From positions 1 through 13,317 of the forward strand of contig QWRL01000047.1 of the NCBI GenBank assembly GCA_003670425.1: a stretch of 13,317 bases of DNA, read 5' to 3'. How positions within the stretch are numbered: the first letter of the stretch is position 1; every line of letters starts with the position of its first letter. Source of the DNA: Chloroflexota bacterium. Lineage in GTDB: Bacteria; Chloroflexota; Anaerolineae; Anaerolineales; UBA11657. Below are positions 7,339 to 13,317 of the stretch, piece by piece. Under the pieces are notes generated by a model. The model made no database searches, was not told the DNA's origin, and saw nothing but the letters and a program-made list of their open reading frames with translations. The position numbers were made by a program, and so were the translations under genes.

Positions 7339-8442
7339 ATTACTCAGCCATCCTACCGCTCCCGTTCTTGCCAGTCCCACCTCCCCTGTGAGCGGCAGCC
7401 CGGCCATGATGGCCGCTGCCAACACGGGAGCTGCAACCCACACCGCATCACTGCGCGCAAAACCCATGTATGTAAAAAGTGTCGCACTCGTAATTATGGC
7501 CATCACACCCAACAACATTACACCGGGCGCAGCCGCGCTGCCGGCATGCAGCGCCACCAGCACCACCAAGCCCGCAAAGGCCACGCCTAGGTTCCCAAGC
7601 GCATCAGCATCATCCGGCTTGCAGTAGAACAGCCAGCTGCCGTACAGCGCAGACGCCAGCGCGGCTGCGCTCAGCACGGCAGCCAGCGCCACATTTGGCG
7701 GCCGCGTGGCCAGCGCAGCCAGCAGCAGCGTTGTGCCAGCCAGCGGCGCCAGCAGCAGCAGTGCTGCCCTGCCCCGCTGCTCACCGCCACCCGGGTGCCC
7801 GCCAAGATGCAACGGTACCAAGTGCAGGCGCAGCGCAGCCGCAATCCAAAGCCATTCAGTTGTGGGTTCTGGCAGCAAAGCGCTGCCCAGCGCCAGCCCG
7901 GCAGCCTGCGGTGCACCCAGCGCTGCTACCAGCAGTGCAGCCAGCGCAGCAAAGTTAATCCCAAGCCGCATCGTATTTGGCGTAACCCCGGCTGGGCCCG
8001 GCGCATGGGCTTCCTTCCCCGCCAGCCCCAGCCCAAAAGTTGCCAGGTCTAGTGCCGCCCAAGCGACAGCGAGCGCAAGCAAGTCCGCCGCAAAAATTGC
8101 TGCCACGCCGGCAGCTGCAACCAGCAAACTGCAAAAGCGCACTGCCACTCGGCGGCCGCCGCTGCGCACCGCGCCGCTGAGCTGCAGGCCAAACAACGCC
8201 ACAAGGTAAGCCAGCGCAAACAGCCAAGACCGCGGCTCCGCCGCCAGCCGCAGTGCGCCGCCCGGCCACTCCGCGAGCGTATACGCAGCCGGCAGCCAAA
8301 AGCCCATCAACAGCACCGCCACCAGCGCCAGCAGCGCAGTAAGCGCAGCCAGCGCGCCGGTAAACCGAAAGCCCGGCAGCAAGCCGGCTAAAACGGTGCC
8401 GGCTCCAACCAGCAACACCACCACAGCCACATCGGGGGTCAT
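7336..8442 (-). CDS. N-terminal part of a NuoL/M-like membrane subunit, interrupted by in-frame TGA
   Basis: The 368-residue frame from MTPDVAVVV has about ten or eleven hydrophobic helices arranged as in NuoL/NuoM/HyfB proteins. Landmarks are weak: AVAWAALDLATF (126-136) sits where the TM5 WE(L) motif should be but lacks the glutamate, LHLVPLHLGGHP (206-217) sits where PFHxWLP should be, and AGLPLT at 347-352 marks the entry to TM12. TM7 and TM8 lack the usual lysines, with K275 displaced into a KPDD loop. The frame ends at TGA soon after LPLT, about where TM12 begins, so it lacks the C-terminal helices found in the next ORF in the same frame. The start is chosen because the upstream extension (from 8544) would run through the DUF309 promoter and start codon. 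It is the first gene of the operon and diverges from DUF309. It may be a pseudogene or a recoded gene. Confidence 0.68.
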   Translation of the reverse strand: MTPDVAVVVLLVGAGTVLAGLLPGFRFTGALAALTALLALVAVLLMGFWLPAAYTLAEWPGGALRLAAEPRSWLFALAYLVALFGLQLSGAVRSGGRRVAVRFCSLLVAAAGVAAIFAADLLALAVAWAALDLATFGLGLAGKEAHAPGPAGVTPNTMRLGINFAALAALLVAALGAPQAAGLALGSALLPEPTTEWLWIAAALRLHLVPLHLGGHPGGGEQRGRAALLLLAPLAGTTLLLAALATRPPNVALAAVLSAAALASALYGSWLFYCKPDDADALGNLGVAFAGLVVLVALHAGSAAAPGVMLLGVMAIITSATLFTYMGFARSDAVWVAAPVLAAAIMAGLPLTGEVGLARTGAVGWLSN

Positions 8443-8501
8443 AAAGAAATATTTTGTTGACGCACGCCGCTGCCAAATAATTTTAACATGCAGGCCGTCA
8501 G

Positions 8502-8507
8502 TATAAT
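8502..8507 (+). promoter_or_regulatory. Promoter -10 box of the DUF309 gene, probably leaderless
   Basis: A perfect TATAAT lies six bases before the ATG at 8514, the same geometry as at 2429-2434. No Shine-Dalgarno sequence precedes the ATG. The -35 region at 17 bases spacing (8479-8484) is AT-rich but not a clear TTGACA. Confidence 0.6.
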
Positions 8508-8513
8508 CGCACC

Positions 8514-9365
8514 ATGCAGCAAGCCGCGCCGTTGCTGGTGGCATTCGTAAGCGATCTGTTCTTCAGTACGCGCATTGAAAATGCGGCGCACATTGCCGGC
8601 TTTCGCATGCACTTGCTGGAGCGCGCAGATGCGCTGCCCGGGGCGCCCAGCCCCGCAGCAGCCAGCGGTGAAGCGCTTTCCGGCAGCAGCGCCAGCCTGC
8701 TGGACTGGCTTTCACAATTGCAGCCGGCGTTGTTAATTTTCGACATTGACAGCAGCACTCTGCCGTGGGAGCTGTGGATTGCGGCCCTCAAGTCCGCTTC
8801 GGCAACGCGCCGCCTGCCCATCCTGTGTTACGGCAGCCACGTGGACACCGGGCGCAGTGCACGCGCGCGCGATGTGGGCGCAGATGCGGTTGTCGGCAAA
8901 GGGCGCTTCACGCAGGCTCTGCCGCAGCTTATTCAAAAATACGCGCGCACACCGGACTGGCAAGCCATCGCAGCGGGCTGCGCCGAAGCCATGTCAGCCA
9001 TTGCGCAATCGGGTTTGCAGCTGTTTGAGGCGGGAAACTATTTTGCGGCGCATGAGGAATTAGAGCATGCATGGAAGGCGGAAGCTGGACCCGGCCGGGA
9101 GCTGTACCGCGGGCTGCTGCAAATTGCCGTGGCATGCCTGCAGATTGAACGCGGCAATTACAACGGTGCCGTCAAGATGTTCTGGCGCGCACGCCAGTGG
9201 CTGGCGCCGCTGTCACCCGCATGCCGCGGTGTAAATACGCCCGCACTGCGGGCTGCGGCCGCTGCGGTGCTGGAGCAGGTGCAGCAGCTGGGCAGCGCGC
9301 GGGTTGCGGAAGCAAACTGCAGTTCACTGCGCCCAAGCGCGTGGCTGCTGCCCGCCAGCCCTTAA
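8514..9365 (+). CDS. DUF309 protein with N-terminal receiver-like domain
   Basis: A 283-residue soluble protein in two parts. Residues 6-145 resemble a response-regulator receiver fold: an opening LLVAFVSDLFF strand, PALLIFDID (71-79) where the phospho-acceptor strand should be, a LPILCYGS strand (101-108), then GADAVVGKGRF (122-132) like the GADxxxxKPF end of receivers. D77 or D79 could be the acceptor, but the acidic pair normally near the N-terminus is reduced to D14. Residues 165-232 match DUF309: LFEAGNYFAAHEELEHAW with H180, E181 and E184, then LYRGLLQIAVACLQIERGNYNGAV. DUF309 is a small all-helical domain with no established biochemical function. The C-terminal 45 residues are unremarkable. 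A leaderless-type promoter precedes the gene, which stands alone between divergent and convergent neighbours. No kinase gene is nearby. Confidence 0.87.
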   Translation: MQQAAPLLVAFVSDLFFSTRIENAAHIAGFRMHLLERADALPGAPSPAAASGEALSGSSASLLDWLSQLQPALLIFDIDSSTLPWELWIAALKSASATRRLPILCYGSHVDTGRSARARDVGADAVVGKGRFTQALPQLIQKYARTPDWQAIAAGCAEAMSAIAQSGLQLFEAGNYFAAHEELEHAWKAEAGPGRELYRGLLQIAVACLQIERGNYNGAVKMFWRARQWLAPLSPACRGVNTPALRAAAAAVLEQVQQLGSARVAEANCSSLRPSAWLLPASP

Positions 9366-9399
9366 ACAAAAGCGGGGGAGCCCCGCCGGCTCCCCCGCT
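9363..9399 (-). terminator. Strong rho-independent terminator of nrdJ
   Basis: A perfect 12-bp stem, AGCGGGGGAGCC (9371-9382) with GGCTCCCCCGCT (9388-9399), closes a five-base loop. On the minus strand it is followed by a T-rich tract (TTTTGTTT, first T from the stem), 27 bases after the nrdJ stop. On the + strand no T-run follows, so it serves nrdJ best. The T-tract covers the DUF309 stop codon. Confidence 0.9.
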
Positions 9400-9425
9400 G
9401 TGCAATCAAGTTCTGCAGCGCGCTT

Positions 9426-11879
9426 TCAGCACTCACTGTGGCCGCAGCTGTAACACTTGCGGCAACCTTCCTCGTTTACCACTGCGGCCTCACCGCACTC
9501 TGCACACAAGTCGCCCAGTTTCATTTCCAGCTGCGCGCCGGTGCTTTCCACATCGCCAGCGGGCACGGGGTTCGCTTCCGCCAGATAATTTGCCAGCGCA
9601 CGCGAGACACCATCCGGCAGCGATCGCACGCGGTTGGGGCCAAAGCCGAGTGAGCGGCTGCCGCCGATGCCATCCAGTTGCCGCACAACCTCGGCCAGGC
9701 GCTCGCGTGGCGCAACCGGCGATGCAATGCGCAACACAAATGACACCAGCCTGCCAATCGCCTCGGAGATGGCCGAGATGTCCGTGCCGGCTTTGGCCGT
9801 ACTGATGAACACTTCGAATGGATCCTGCTTGTCACTTTCGTTTATGGTGACGTAGCTCTTGCCTACGGGTGTATCCACTACATGCGTGACGCCATATAGC
9901 CGGCCGGGGCGCGGCTTCTTCGGCTCACGGAAAAGTGTGGGCGGCTCGCTGGTTTGCAGTTCCTTGGAGCCTGCGGTTTCCAGCGTCTCCAGCACAACCT
10001 TCTCCCGGCTCCCGGAAACATAAACCGTGAGGCCTTTGCAGCCCAGCTCCCACGCGCTCATGTAAGCCTGGGCCACATCATCGCGTGCGGCACCGGGCGG
10101 AAAGTTGCAGGTCTTCGAAAGGCTGTTGTCCACAAATACCTGCAGCGCCGCTTGCATCTGTACATGTTCTTCGGCGCTAATGTCTTGCGAAGTTACAAAC
10201 ACGCGCCGGATGTCCGCGGGCACCTCTGCAATTTCCTGGCACGAACCTGTCAAAAGAACCTGTTCGATGATGCGCATGCGCACGCTTTCGTTCAGTCCGC
10301 TCGCCAGCAGCGCGCGCTCAAACAGCGGGCTGGTATAGGTCAGCTTCAGGTCACGGCCGTTGTCATTCACGTGCCGGATATAGGAAAGCGCAAACACTGG
10401 TTCGCAGCCGTAGCTCTCACAGCCGGCAACGGTTGCAATTGTGCCGGTGGGGGCAATTGTGGTTTGCGCCGCATTGCGGATGCCGTGCGCGCGAATGCCC
10501 TCCACCACAACATCCCAGTCCAATGCCGGCCGGCCAAACTCCGCGGCAGATACGCGCAGCGGCTGCGGCGGCACCCACTTCAAGTTCTTTGGATCATAAA
10601 TGCTGCCCGTGATGGCGGGGAATGCATCGCGTTCGCGCGCCAGATCAACACTTGTGAGCATGCAGTGGTAGCGCACAAACTCCATCAACTGGCCGCACAG
10701 GTCCTGCGACTGCAGCGAGCCGTAGCGCACGCCCATGTGGTACATCAGGTCGCCCAGGCCCATGATGCCGAGGCCAATGCGGCGCGCCTTGTAGGCTGCC
10801 TCGCGCAGCGCCGGCACAGCCGGCACATAAGCGTTTGCCGTTACCACATCATCCAAAAAGCGCGTGCTCAGCACCACCGACTCGCGCAGCTTGTCCCAGT
10901 CCAGCGTGTGGTCGGCGCCAAAGTGCTCGGCCAGATTGACGGACCCAAGGCAGCAATTTTCATAAGGTCCCAGCCATTGCTCGCCGCACGGGTTGGTAGC
11001 CTCAAGCGTGTACAAATGCGGCACCGGATTGGTGCGGTTGGCCGCATCCAAAAACAGCACGCCGGGCTCGCCGTTATGGTGCGCCTGCTCCACAATCATT
11101 TCAAACAGCTCGCGCGCGCGGCAAGTCTCCACCACTTGGCCGCTGTCCGGTGCCAGCAGATCAAATGTCTTGTCATCACGCACTGCTTCCATGAACTTGT
11201 CGGTGATGCCAACAGAAATGTTGAAGTTGGTAATCTGGTTTTCGTCACGCTTGCAGCCGATGAACTGGCGCACATCCGGATGGTCCACGCGCAGCACAGC
11301 CATGTTCGCGCCACGGCGGGTGCCGCCTTGCGCAATCTCACCAAAGGCGCGGTCGTAGACGCGCAAGAAGCCCACCGGCCCGGTGGCCACCCCGGCGGAT
11401 GACTTCACCGCGGCGCCCTGGTGGCGCAAGCGCGAAAACGAAAAGCCGTTGCCGCCGCCCGTCTGCTGGATGAGAGCCGCATCGCGCAGTGTCTGAAAGA
11501 TGCCGGCCGAGTCGCGCCCCATGTCGTCATTGATTGGCAGCACGAAGCACGCGGCCAGTTGTCCCAGCGGGGTGCCTGCGCCGGTAAAGGTTGGCGAGTT
11601 TGGCAGGAAGCGCAGCGCGCTCACCAAATCATAAAACTGTTCGGCCACCAGCTGGGTATCACCGCCCCACTCTGCCTCGGCCAGCGCCACGTTTGAACCC
11701 ACACGCCAGAACATCTCCTCCACTGTCTCAATCGGGCGGCCGTCAGGGCCGCGACGCAGATAGCGCTTCTCGAGCACCGTGCGCGCGTTAGCTGACAGCT
11801 GGGCAGCCGGCTTCAGCGTTTTGGCAGCCGCAGCCTTGCGTCCCTTGGTTTGAGTCGATGTCCGGTCGGTTTGTAACAT
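9426..11879 (-). CDS. nrdJ: Adenosylcobalamin-dependent (class II) ribonucleoside-diphosphate reductase
   Basis: NrdJ reduces ribonucleotides to deoxyribonucleotides in the cytoplasm, with a thiyl radical generated from adenosylcobalamin and no need for oxygen. The 817-residue protein opens with a short charged tail, then LSANARTVLEKRYL typical of the family, without an N-terminal ATP-cone. C111 (LAACFVLP) and C309 would be the redox pair. NPCGE at 296-300 holds N296, the radical cysteine C298 and E300, and C309 is 11 residues after C298 as in the Thermotoga enzyme. PTGTI is at 477-481. A TSCPD-type domain follows near 665-765 (RPGRLYGVTHVVDTPVGKSY). The tail has six cysteines (C792, C795, C806, C809, C812, C817) suited to passing electrons from thioredoxin or binding metal. 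AGGGA six bases before ATG may be the ribosome site. nrdR lies 73 bases upstream on the same strand. Confidence 0.96.
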   Translation of the reverse strand: MLQTDRTSTQTKGRKAAAAKTLKPAAQLSANARTVLEKRYLRRGPDGRPIETVEEMFWRVGSNVALAEAEWGGDTQLVAEQFYDLVSALRFLPNSPTFTGAGTPLGQLAACFVLPINDDMGRDSAGIFQTLRDAALIQQTGGGNGFSFSRLRHQGAAVKSSAGVATGPVGFLRVYDRAFGEIAQGGTRRGANMAVLRVDHPDVRQFIGCKRDENQITNFNISVGITDKFMEAVRDDKTFDLLAPDSGQVVETCRARELFEMIVEQAHHNGEPGVLFLDAANRTNPVPHLYTLEATNPCGEQWLGPYENCCLGSVNLAEHFGADHTLDWDKLRESVVLSTRFLDDVVTANAYVPAVPALREAAYKARRIGLGIMGLGDLMYHMGVRYGSLQSQDLCGQLMEFVRYHCMLTSVDLARERDAFPAITGSIYDPKNLKWVPPQPLRVSAAEFGRPALDWDVVVEGIRAHGIRNAAQTTIAPTGTIATVAGCESYGCEPVFALSYIRHVNDNGRDLKLTYTSPLFERALLASGLNESVRMRIIEQVLLTGSCQEIAEVPADIRRVFVTSQDISAEEHVQMQAALQVFVDNSLSKTCNFPPGAARDDVAQAYMSAWELGCKGLTVYVSGSREKVVLETLETAGSKELQTSEPPTLFREPKKPRPGRLYGVTHVVDTPVGKSYVTINESDKQDPFEVFISTAKAGTDISAISEAIGRLVSFVLRIASPVAPRERLAEVVRQLDGIGGSRSLGFGPNRVRSLPDGVSRALANYLAEANPVPAGDVESTGAQLEMKLGDLCAECGEAAVVNEEGCRKCYSCGHSEC

Positions 11880-11919
11880 GGCGCTTCCCTATAAAAAATT
11901 AGACTACAAATAACACACG

Positions 11920-11939
11920 GGGCGGATGCAATCCCGCCC
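11920..11939 (-). terminator. Hairpin between nrdR and nrdJ
   Basis: GGGCGG (11920-11925) and CCGCCC (11934-11939) form a 6-bp GC stem around eight bases, 13 bases after the nrdR stop. No T-run follows on the minus strand, so it is more likely a processing, attenuating or partial-termination element than a full terminator. Confidence 0.3.
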
Positions 11940-11952
11940 GCCAACACACCGG

Positions 11953-12426
11953 CTACCTCCGCACGGCAGCCGTGCCCTCGCCCGCCAGCAAGTCATCAAT
12001 CTCTTTGCGCACTGCATGCAAGTCATCCAGGCCGAGGTACACAATTGCATACCGAATGTACGCAATGTGATCCAGCTCTTTCAAGCCTGCTATTACAATG
12101 TCGCCAATCACCCGGCCGGGCACATCCGGCTTGCCGCGCATCTGCAACTGCGCTTCAATCCCATCCAGCATGCGCTGGATCTGGCTTTCCGAAACCGGGC
12201 GCTTGGCACACGCCACCCGAATTCCACGTAATAATTTTTCCCGATCAAACGGCTCCGTACGGCCGTCACGCTTGGCTACATACGGAGTCGTGCGCACGGC
12301 GCGCTCATGGGTAGTAAAGCGCTGGTTGCACTTTACACACTTGCGCCGGCGGCGCACGCCGCCACGACTATCATGGTCCGTATCCACCACCTGCGTGGTG
12401 TCAGAATTACAAAACGGACAAAGCAC
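11953..12426 (-). CDS. nrdR: Transcriptional repressor NrdR
   Basis: NrdR represses ribonucleotide reductase operons when its ATP-cone senses dATP/ATP, binding paired NrdR boxes in promoters. The 157-residue protein has a zinc ribbon with C3, C6, C30 and C33 (CPFC, KCVKC), the basic VRRRRKC stretch, RFTTHER (36-42), then an ATP-cone from about 48 to 138 (VAKRDGRTEPFDREKL to YIRYAIVYLGL). I chose GTG at 12426 because it gives the family's M-x-CPFC start and GGGAGG lies six bases upstream. The open frame extends to an ATG at 12495, but that adds 23 residues unlike the family. A GTG at 12432 is also possible. The usual DSR after the first strand reads DTD here. It sits between ftsZ and nrdJ on the same strand, matching a role in controlling nrdJ. 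Confidence 0.95.
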   Translation of the reverse strand: MLCPFCNSDTTQVVDTDHDSRGGVRRRRKCVKCNQRFTTHERAVRTTPYVAKRDGRTEPFDREKLLRGIRVACAKRPVSESQIQRMLDGIEAQLQMRGKPDVPGRVIGDIVIAGLKELDHIAYIRYAIVYLGLDDLHAVRKEIDDLLAGEGTAAVRR

Positions 12427-12615
12427 CCGCACCCTCCCGAAACTATTGGCCAGCCACCGCCGGCCAGATCTTCCCCCATATATACCGCAACCCAATCTGA
12501 AGTTCCGCTATGCGGGAGGTCAGAGGGCGAAAGTCTATCACGCGCATTAGGATTTTGATGGCAGCCAGCAAGCATTATTTGAATGATTTAAGATGGAATT
12601 GCGCAAATTGCCTTG

Positions 12616-12640
12616 CCTATACGCACGGCAAATAGTGCGT
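12616..12640 (-). promoter_or_regulatory. Candidate operator: NrdR-box-like inverted repeat next to a -10-like element
   Basis: ACGCAC (12621-12626) and GTGCGT (12635-12640) are perfect inverted arms around eight bases. The inner 16 bases on the minus strand, GCACTATTTGCCGTGC, match about 10 of 16 positions of the ACACTATATATAGTGT-type NrdR box, with the same CAC-8-GTG-like geometry. A TATAGG overlaps its downstream edge. A second box at the usual 31-32 bases was not found. Confidence 0.4.
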
Positions 12641-12671
12641 GTAATCAGCCGAAAGTAGCGGCATTAAACGA

Positions 12672-12725
12672 ACCTGCCCCGGTGCACCGAGTAACCTATT
12701 GGTTACCGGTACAACCGGGGCAGGT
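12672..12725. repeat. 54-base long hairpin downstream of ftsZ
   Basis: A perfect 12-bp outer stem (12672-12683 with 12714-12725, ACCTGCCCCGGT and its complement) encloses ACCG/CGGT and a perfect 6-bp GTAACC/GGTTAC tip closed by TATT. Only small bulges interrupt about 22 pairs. No strong T-run follows on either strand (TTCGTTTAA on the minus). It could be a second terminator of ftsZ, an mRNA-stabilising structure or a mobile palindromic repeat. Confidence 0.75.
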
Positions 12726-12740
12726 GCCATGCAGCCTGCC

Positions 12741-12763
12741 AAACAAGCGGCGCACAGCGCCGC
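12741..12763 (-). terminator. Rho-independent terminator of ftsZ
   Basis: A perfect 7-bp GC stem (GCGGCGC 12747-12753, GCGCCGC 12757-12763) with a three-base loop begins 8 bases after the ftsZ stop. It is followed on the minus strand by TTGTTT. The short T-run makes it moderate in strength. Confidence 0.6.
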
Positions 12764-12771
12764 CGCGCTAA

Positions 12772-13317
12772 TTACTTACGGCGCAAAAATGCGGGGATAT
12801 CCAACTTGCTGGAATTTAAGTCCACAGTGTGCGCTCTGAATGCCTCGCCCGCGCCACCAATCGGTGCCGGCGCCAGTGGCGCAAACGGAGTTGCGGGCGG
12901 TGTAGCACCCGCGTCAACCAGCGGCTCGACACTCGCGCCATCCGGTATGCGCCCCCCGCCCCTCGCAACATCATCCGCAATTTGCCGCCGCGGGGCAGGC
13001 ACACGCCGGTCAAACCCGGTTGCGATCACTGTCATTCGGATTTCATCGCCCATGGACGCATCGATAGTTGCGCCGAAGATAAGGTTCACATCCGGATGCG
13101 CAGACTCTTTGATGATCGCAGCAGCCACGTTAACTTCGTAGAGCGTCATGGACTCACTACCAGTGATGCTGAACAAAATTCCGCGGGCACCATCAATCGT
13201 AACATCCAAAAGCGTATTGTTCATGGCTTCTTCAGCAGCCAAGCGTGCGCGGTCTTCGCCACTGGCCCGGCCAATGGCCATCAATGCCGCGCCACCCTCG
13301 CCCATGATTGCTTTTAC
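12772..13317 (-). CDS. ftsZ: Cell division protein FtsZ (partial, N-terminus off the right edge)
   Basis: FtsZ is the tubulin-like GTPase that polymerises into the division ring at mid-cell. The visible 181 residues are the C-terminal half: VKAIMGEGGAALMAIG at the window edge corresponds to the family's VxxIMxxxGxALMGIG, followed by the second half of the GTPase core and the C-terminal subdomain (ILFSITGSESMTLYEVNVAA, NLIFGATIDASMGDEIRMTV, ATGFDRR). A proline- and alanine-rich linker of about 60 residues leads to the tail LDIPAFLRRK, the conserved peptide that binds FtsA, SepF or ZipA-like partners. The GTP-binding GGGTGTG loop lies outside the window. A terminator follows the stop. Downstream on the same strand are nrdR and nrdJ, an arrangement I associate with Chloroflexota. 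Confidence 0.96.
   Translation of the reverse strand, partial: VKAIMGEGGAALMAIGRASGEDRARLAAEEAMNNTLLDVTIDGARGILFSITGSESMTLYEVNVAAAIIKESAHPDVNLIFGATIDASMGDEIRMTVIATGFDRRVPAPRRQIADDVARGGGRIPDGASVEPLVDAGATPPATPFAPLAPAPIGGAGEAFRAHTVDLNSSKLDIPAFLRRK

Larger units (their letters stand above)
12427..12771 (-). promoter_or_regulatory. 345-base non-coding region between ftsZ and nrdR with inverted repeats and promoter candidates
   Basis: No convincing gene is seen. Read toward nrdR (minus strand) it holds the ftsZ terminator hairpin (12747-12763), a 54-base hairpin (12672-12725), the ACGCAC/GTGCGT inverted repeat (12621-12640) with TATAGG beside it, a TATATA (12479-12484) about 52 bases before the nrdR start as a promoter -10 candidate, and the GGGAGG ribosome-binding site. 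I found no cobalamin-riboswitch core. Confidence 0.5.

Noticed and set aside
6218..7339. 373-codon open frame extending upstream of the HyfE-like gene
   Set aside because: Residues before about 6840 are glycine/arginine/cysteine-rich shadow composition. The hydrophobic protein-like sequence for that stretch is in the frame of 6838-7299.
9954..11402. 482-codon + strand open frame opposite nrdJ
   Set aside because: The minus strand is an unmistakable NrdJ with all catalytic motifs. The opposite frame has no recognisable domain.
11880..11952. Cobalamin riboswitch or NrdR box directly before nrdJ
   Set aside because: Only 73 bases are present. No riboswitch core was recognised and no CAC-8-GTG palindrome was found.
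12427..12495. ATG at 12495 as the nrdR start
   Set aside because: It would add 23 residues absent from the family. GTG at 12426 has a ribosome-binding site and gives the M-x-CPFC start.

Overview
The window comes from a GC-rich bacterium. The run ftsZ, nrdR, then a class II (B12-dependent) ribonucleotide reductase, all on one strand, together with a DUF309 protein and SelB, most resembles Chloroflexota (Anaerolineae or Dehalococcoidia relatives). This assignment is inferred from gene content and order; I could not search a database. No tRNA, rRNA, insertion sequence, CRISPR array or phage gene was seen.

Layout. 1-1180 (-): N-terminal 393 codons of selB, running off the left edge, preceded in the same operon by a long coiled-coil protein (1193-2368, -). 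A short divergent promoter region (2369-2440) separates these from two overlapping GT4-type glycosyltransferases on the + strand (2441-4760). Converging on them from the right is a three-gene minus-strand operon (about 8442 down to 4773). It encodes only membrane proteins of the complex I / Mrp antiporter / hydrogenase-4 type: a NuoL/M-like protein split by in-frame TGA codons, a HyfE/NuoK-like protein, and a NuoM/N-like protein. Divergent from it is a DUF309 protein with a receiver-like N-terminal domain (8514-9365, +). It converges on nrdJ (9426-11879, -), with a strong rho-independent terminator between them. Upstream of nrdJ lie nrdR (11953-12426, -), a 345-base non-coding stretch rich in inverted repeats, and the C-terminal part of ftsZ (12772-13317, -), cut by the right edge.

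How the genes fit together. NrdR is the zinc-finger/ATP-cone repressor of ribonucleotide reductase genes and NrdJ is its expected target. An inverted repeat with NrdR-box-like spacing lies upstream of nrdR. The two glycosyltransferases probably build a surface or exported glycan. The membrane operon has no NADH-, quinone- or hydrogen-reacting subunit here, and both of its antiporter-like subunits lack lysines that normally form the proton path.

Points most worth a second look: (1) three in-frame TGA codons within 30 bases inside an otherwise intact NuoL/M-like frame, two of them in a perfect CTTTGA tandem repeat; (2) an in-frame TAG 16 codons before a natural ATGA overlap in the next gene; (3) the orphan, lysine-poor membrane module; (4) promoters whose -10 box lies 6-7 bases before the start codon at three genes, implying leaderless mRNAs.
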